A stretch of DNA of 15,288 bases. Source: Candidatus Omnitrophota bacterium. Lineage in GTDB: Bacteria > Omnitrophota > Gorgyraeia > B26-G9. Positions 14,529-15,288 of this stretch are shown one piece after another. Location: assembly GCA_022013205.1 (NCBI GenBank), contig JAKLQT010000087.1:1-15288 (forward strand), given 5' to 3'. Under the pieces are notes generated by a model, which was not told the origin of the DNA, ran no database searches, and saw only the letters and a program-made list of their open reading frames with translations. Both the position numbers and the translations under genes were made by a program. How positions within the stretch are numbered: position 1 is the first letter of the stretch; the number at the start of each line of letters is the position of its first letter.

Positions 14529-14981
14529 TTAAAGGATCCCCTTTTTCTTTAGATCTGCTCTTTCTTCTTCTGTAATTCCTTGAAATATCCCTATTTTATT
14601 CTTTAATCTTTCATAACTTGTATATATGGTGTCGTCTTTTTGACGATACCTGTATACATGGTTTTGACGAGAGGGTATCTTCTTTTTGATGACAGGTAAA
14701 AGGACTGTCCCAAGCATGGTATATTCGGTAGGCTTGGCAGCTTTACCGCTGTAAAATGTTATTACTCCTCTTTTCTGAAGAAATTGTCTTGCCCTGGCTA
14801 AAGTGCTTTGAGAGATATCTAAATGTTCTTTAATCTGCCTATCAAAACAGAAGAAAACAGGTTTTTGGAACCGACAATAAAGGCCGCGGAGATAAATATA
14901 CAATAACATCGGAATGCGGCCTATCTCACGGGTCTTGCACATGTCAAAAAAGTCATTTTCGAGATATTGATATCCCTTCAT
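14529..14981 (-). CDS. Winged-HTH protein, replication-initiator or regulator like
   Basis: A 150-aa protein. Residues about 20-90 form a helix-turn-helix fold: 'GRIPMLLYIYLRGLYCRF' as a first helix, 'FDRQIKEHLDISQSTLARARQFLQKRGVITFYSG' (46-79) as HTH and wing, and a beta hairpin 'KPTEYTML' (83-90). This matches the general pattern of helix-turn-helix domains in phage or plasmid replication and MarR-like proteins, where a Gly-Val-Ile wing follows the recognition helix. The basic C-terminus (about 100-150) is unassigned. Only GGAT before the ATG resembles a ribosome binding site. It sits between a tRNA gene and the defence island, a typical place for remnants of integrative elements, so it may be a leftover of one. 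Target and role are unknown. Confidence 0.6.
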   Translation of the reverse strand: MKGYQYLENDFFDMCKTREIGRIPMLLYIYLRGLYCRFQKPVFFCFDRQIKEHLDISQSTLARARQFLQKRGVITFYSGKAAKPTEYTMLGTVLLPVIKKKIPSRQNHVYRYRQKDDTIYTSYERLKNKIGIFQGITEEERADLKKKGIL

Positions 14982-15080
14982 GAGTCATCCATTGATGGCT
15001 AAATTACTGCTGCCTATTTTGCTACCTACTATGTGGGAACTATAGGGGAAAAATGGGAGCTTTTAGGAAGGGGTGCTTGT

Positions 15081-15124
15081 AAAGAAAAAAGGCGCGGTCT
15101 CTACATAACTGTAGAAACCACGCC
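15081..15124 (-). terminator. Intrinsic terminator of tRNA-Glu
   Basis: Reading the reverse strand, a 15-bp stem (15110-15124 with 15091-15105, including two G-U pairs) encloses a 4-nt loop and is followed by TTTTTTCTTT (15081-15090). It begins 13 nt after the tRNA 3' end, so it should end the tRNA transcript and isolate it from the genes to the left. Confidence 0.88.
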
Positions 15125-15137
15125 CTGTTACAACTCA

Positions 15138-15215
15138 TGGCGTCCCCAACCGGATTCGAACCGGTGTCGTCAGATCGAAAATCTGATGTCCTAGGCCAGA
15201 CTAGACGATGGGGAC
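15138..15215 (-). tRNA. tRNA-Glu (anticodon TTC)
   Basis: The reverse strand folds as a complete tRNA with encoded CCA: acceptor GTCCCCA paired with TGGGGAC, a D arm around GTCTAG...CCTAGGAC, an anticodon stem TCAGA/TCTGA enclosing loop TTTTCGA (anticodon TTC), and a T arm ACCGG-TTCGAAT-CCGGT. The body closely resembles bacterial tRNA-Glu. It decodes GAA and GAG. The 3' end faces the accessory genes, the usual orientation of a tRNA used as an integration site. Confidence 0.97.
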
Positions 15216-15219
15216 GGAA

Positions 15220-15272
15220 GATTGCTTCGTAAATTGGCAAAGTAAACTTTGCGGCTACCCTTCGCAATGACG
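15220..15272. repeat. Interspersed repeat of the CGTCATTGCGA...GAAGCAATC type
   Basis: The segment opens GATTGCTTCG and closes TTCGCAATGACG, the outer ends of a dispersed repeat commonly seen between genes in many bacterial genomes (from memory). Its interior holds a perfect 7-bp stem with a 2-nt loop (GCAAAGT-AA-ACTTTGC, 15237-15252). It lies just upstream of tRNA-Glu. Only one copy is visible. Confidence 0.5.
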
Positions 15273-15288
15273 TTCTTATTCTTCTTCG

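Noticed and set aside
15138..15160. A duplicated tRNA 3' end as the other attachment site within the window
   Set aside because: I looked for the T-arm string GGTTCGAATCCGG elsewhere on both strands and saw no second copy.
15040..15267. An open frame of 75 codons on the minus strand reading across the tRNA
   Set aside because: It is a by-product of the tRNA-Glu gene and its terminator; the frame translates the T and anticodon arms and shows no protein features.
1..15288. CRISPR array
   Set aside because: No regularly spaced direct repeats were seen anywhere in the window.

Overview
The window looks like a bacterial chromosome segment, fairly AT-rich, from an uncultivated and probably anaerobic lineage. 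The hints are a RAYT (REP-associated tyrosine) transposase fragment with its flanking motif, an orphan recombinase-linked HTH gene, and a hemerythrin/cupin/DsrE cluster. I would guess Omnitrophota or a similar candidate phylum, but no gene here settles the taxonomy.

Layout. (1) Positions 1-215 hold the first 27 codons of a leftward RAYT/Y1 transposase with a near-consensus promoter, followed by a REP-like hairpin. (2) 297-680 (+) is a small HTH protein of the kind usually found beside serine recombinases. (3) 675-2343 (-) is a tight four-gene cluster, transcribed as hemerythrin, small cupin, DsrE-like protein, TrmO-like tRNA methyltransferase. (4) 2381-14184 (-) is a co-directional defence island of nine genes. 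In order of transcription they are: a ribbon-helix-helix (RHH) regulator; a PLD-nuclease/SNF2-type helicase; an Eco57I-type DNA adenine methyltransferase with its own target-recognition region; a 53-aa double-CxxC zinc ribbon; a CD-NTase (cGAS-like) enzyme; a SLATT two-helix membrane effector; a GHKL ATPase with a C-terminal domain carrying an RNxxxH motif; a cytosine-5 DNA methyltransferase; and a Vsr mismatch endonuclease. (5) 14308-14981 (-) holds two small genes, one a winged-HTH protein. (6) 15138-15215 (-) is tRNA-Glu(TTC), followed by a strong intrinsic terminator and preceded by an interspersed repeat.

How the genes may work together. The first gene of the island, the RHH protein, has a sigma70-like promoter whose -10 box abuts a perfect 14-bp palindrome at the expected transcription start, so autoregulation of the island is plausible. 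Most junctions below it are overlaps or gaps of five bases or fewer. The exception is 198 nt between the SLATT gene and the GHKL gene, which contains a decayed second copy of the zinc-ribbon end. Three defence modules therefore share one orientation and possibly one transcript. They are a two-protein ATP-driven modification/restriction pair, a CBASS-like cyclic-oligonucleotide module with an added zinc ribbon, and a cytosine-methylation module in which the GHKL protein is the only candidate restriction or abortive effector. The most novel points are the GHKL fusion with an RNxxxH (HEPN-like) C-terminus coupled to Dcm and Vsr, the zinc-ribbon partner of the CD-NTase, and the RHH-operator control of the whole cluster.
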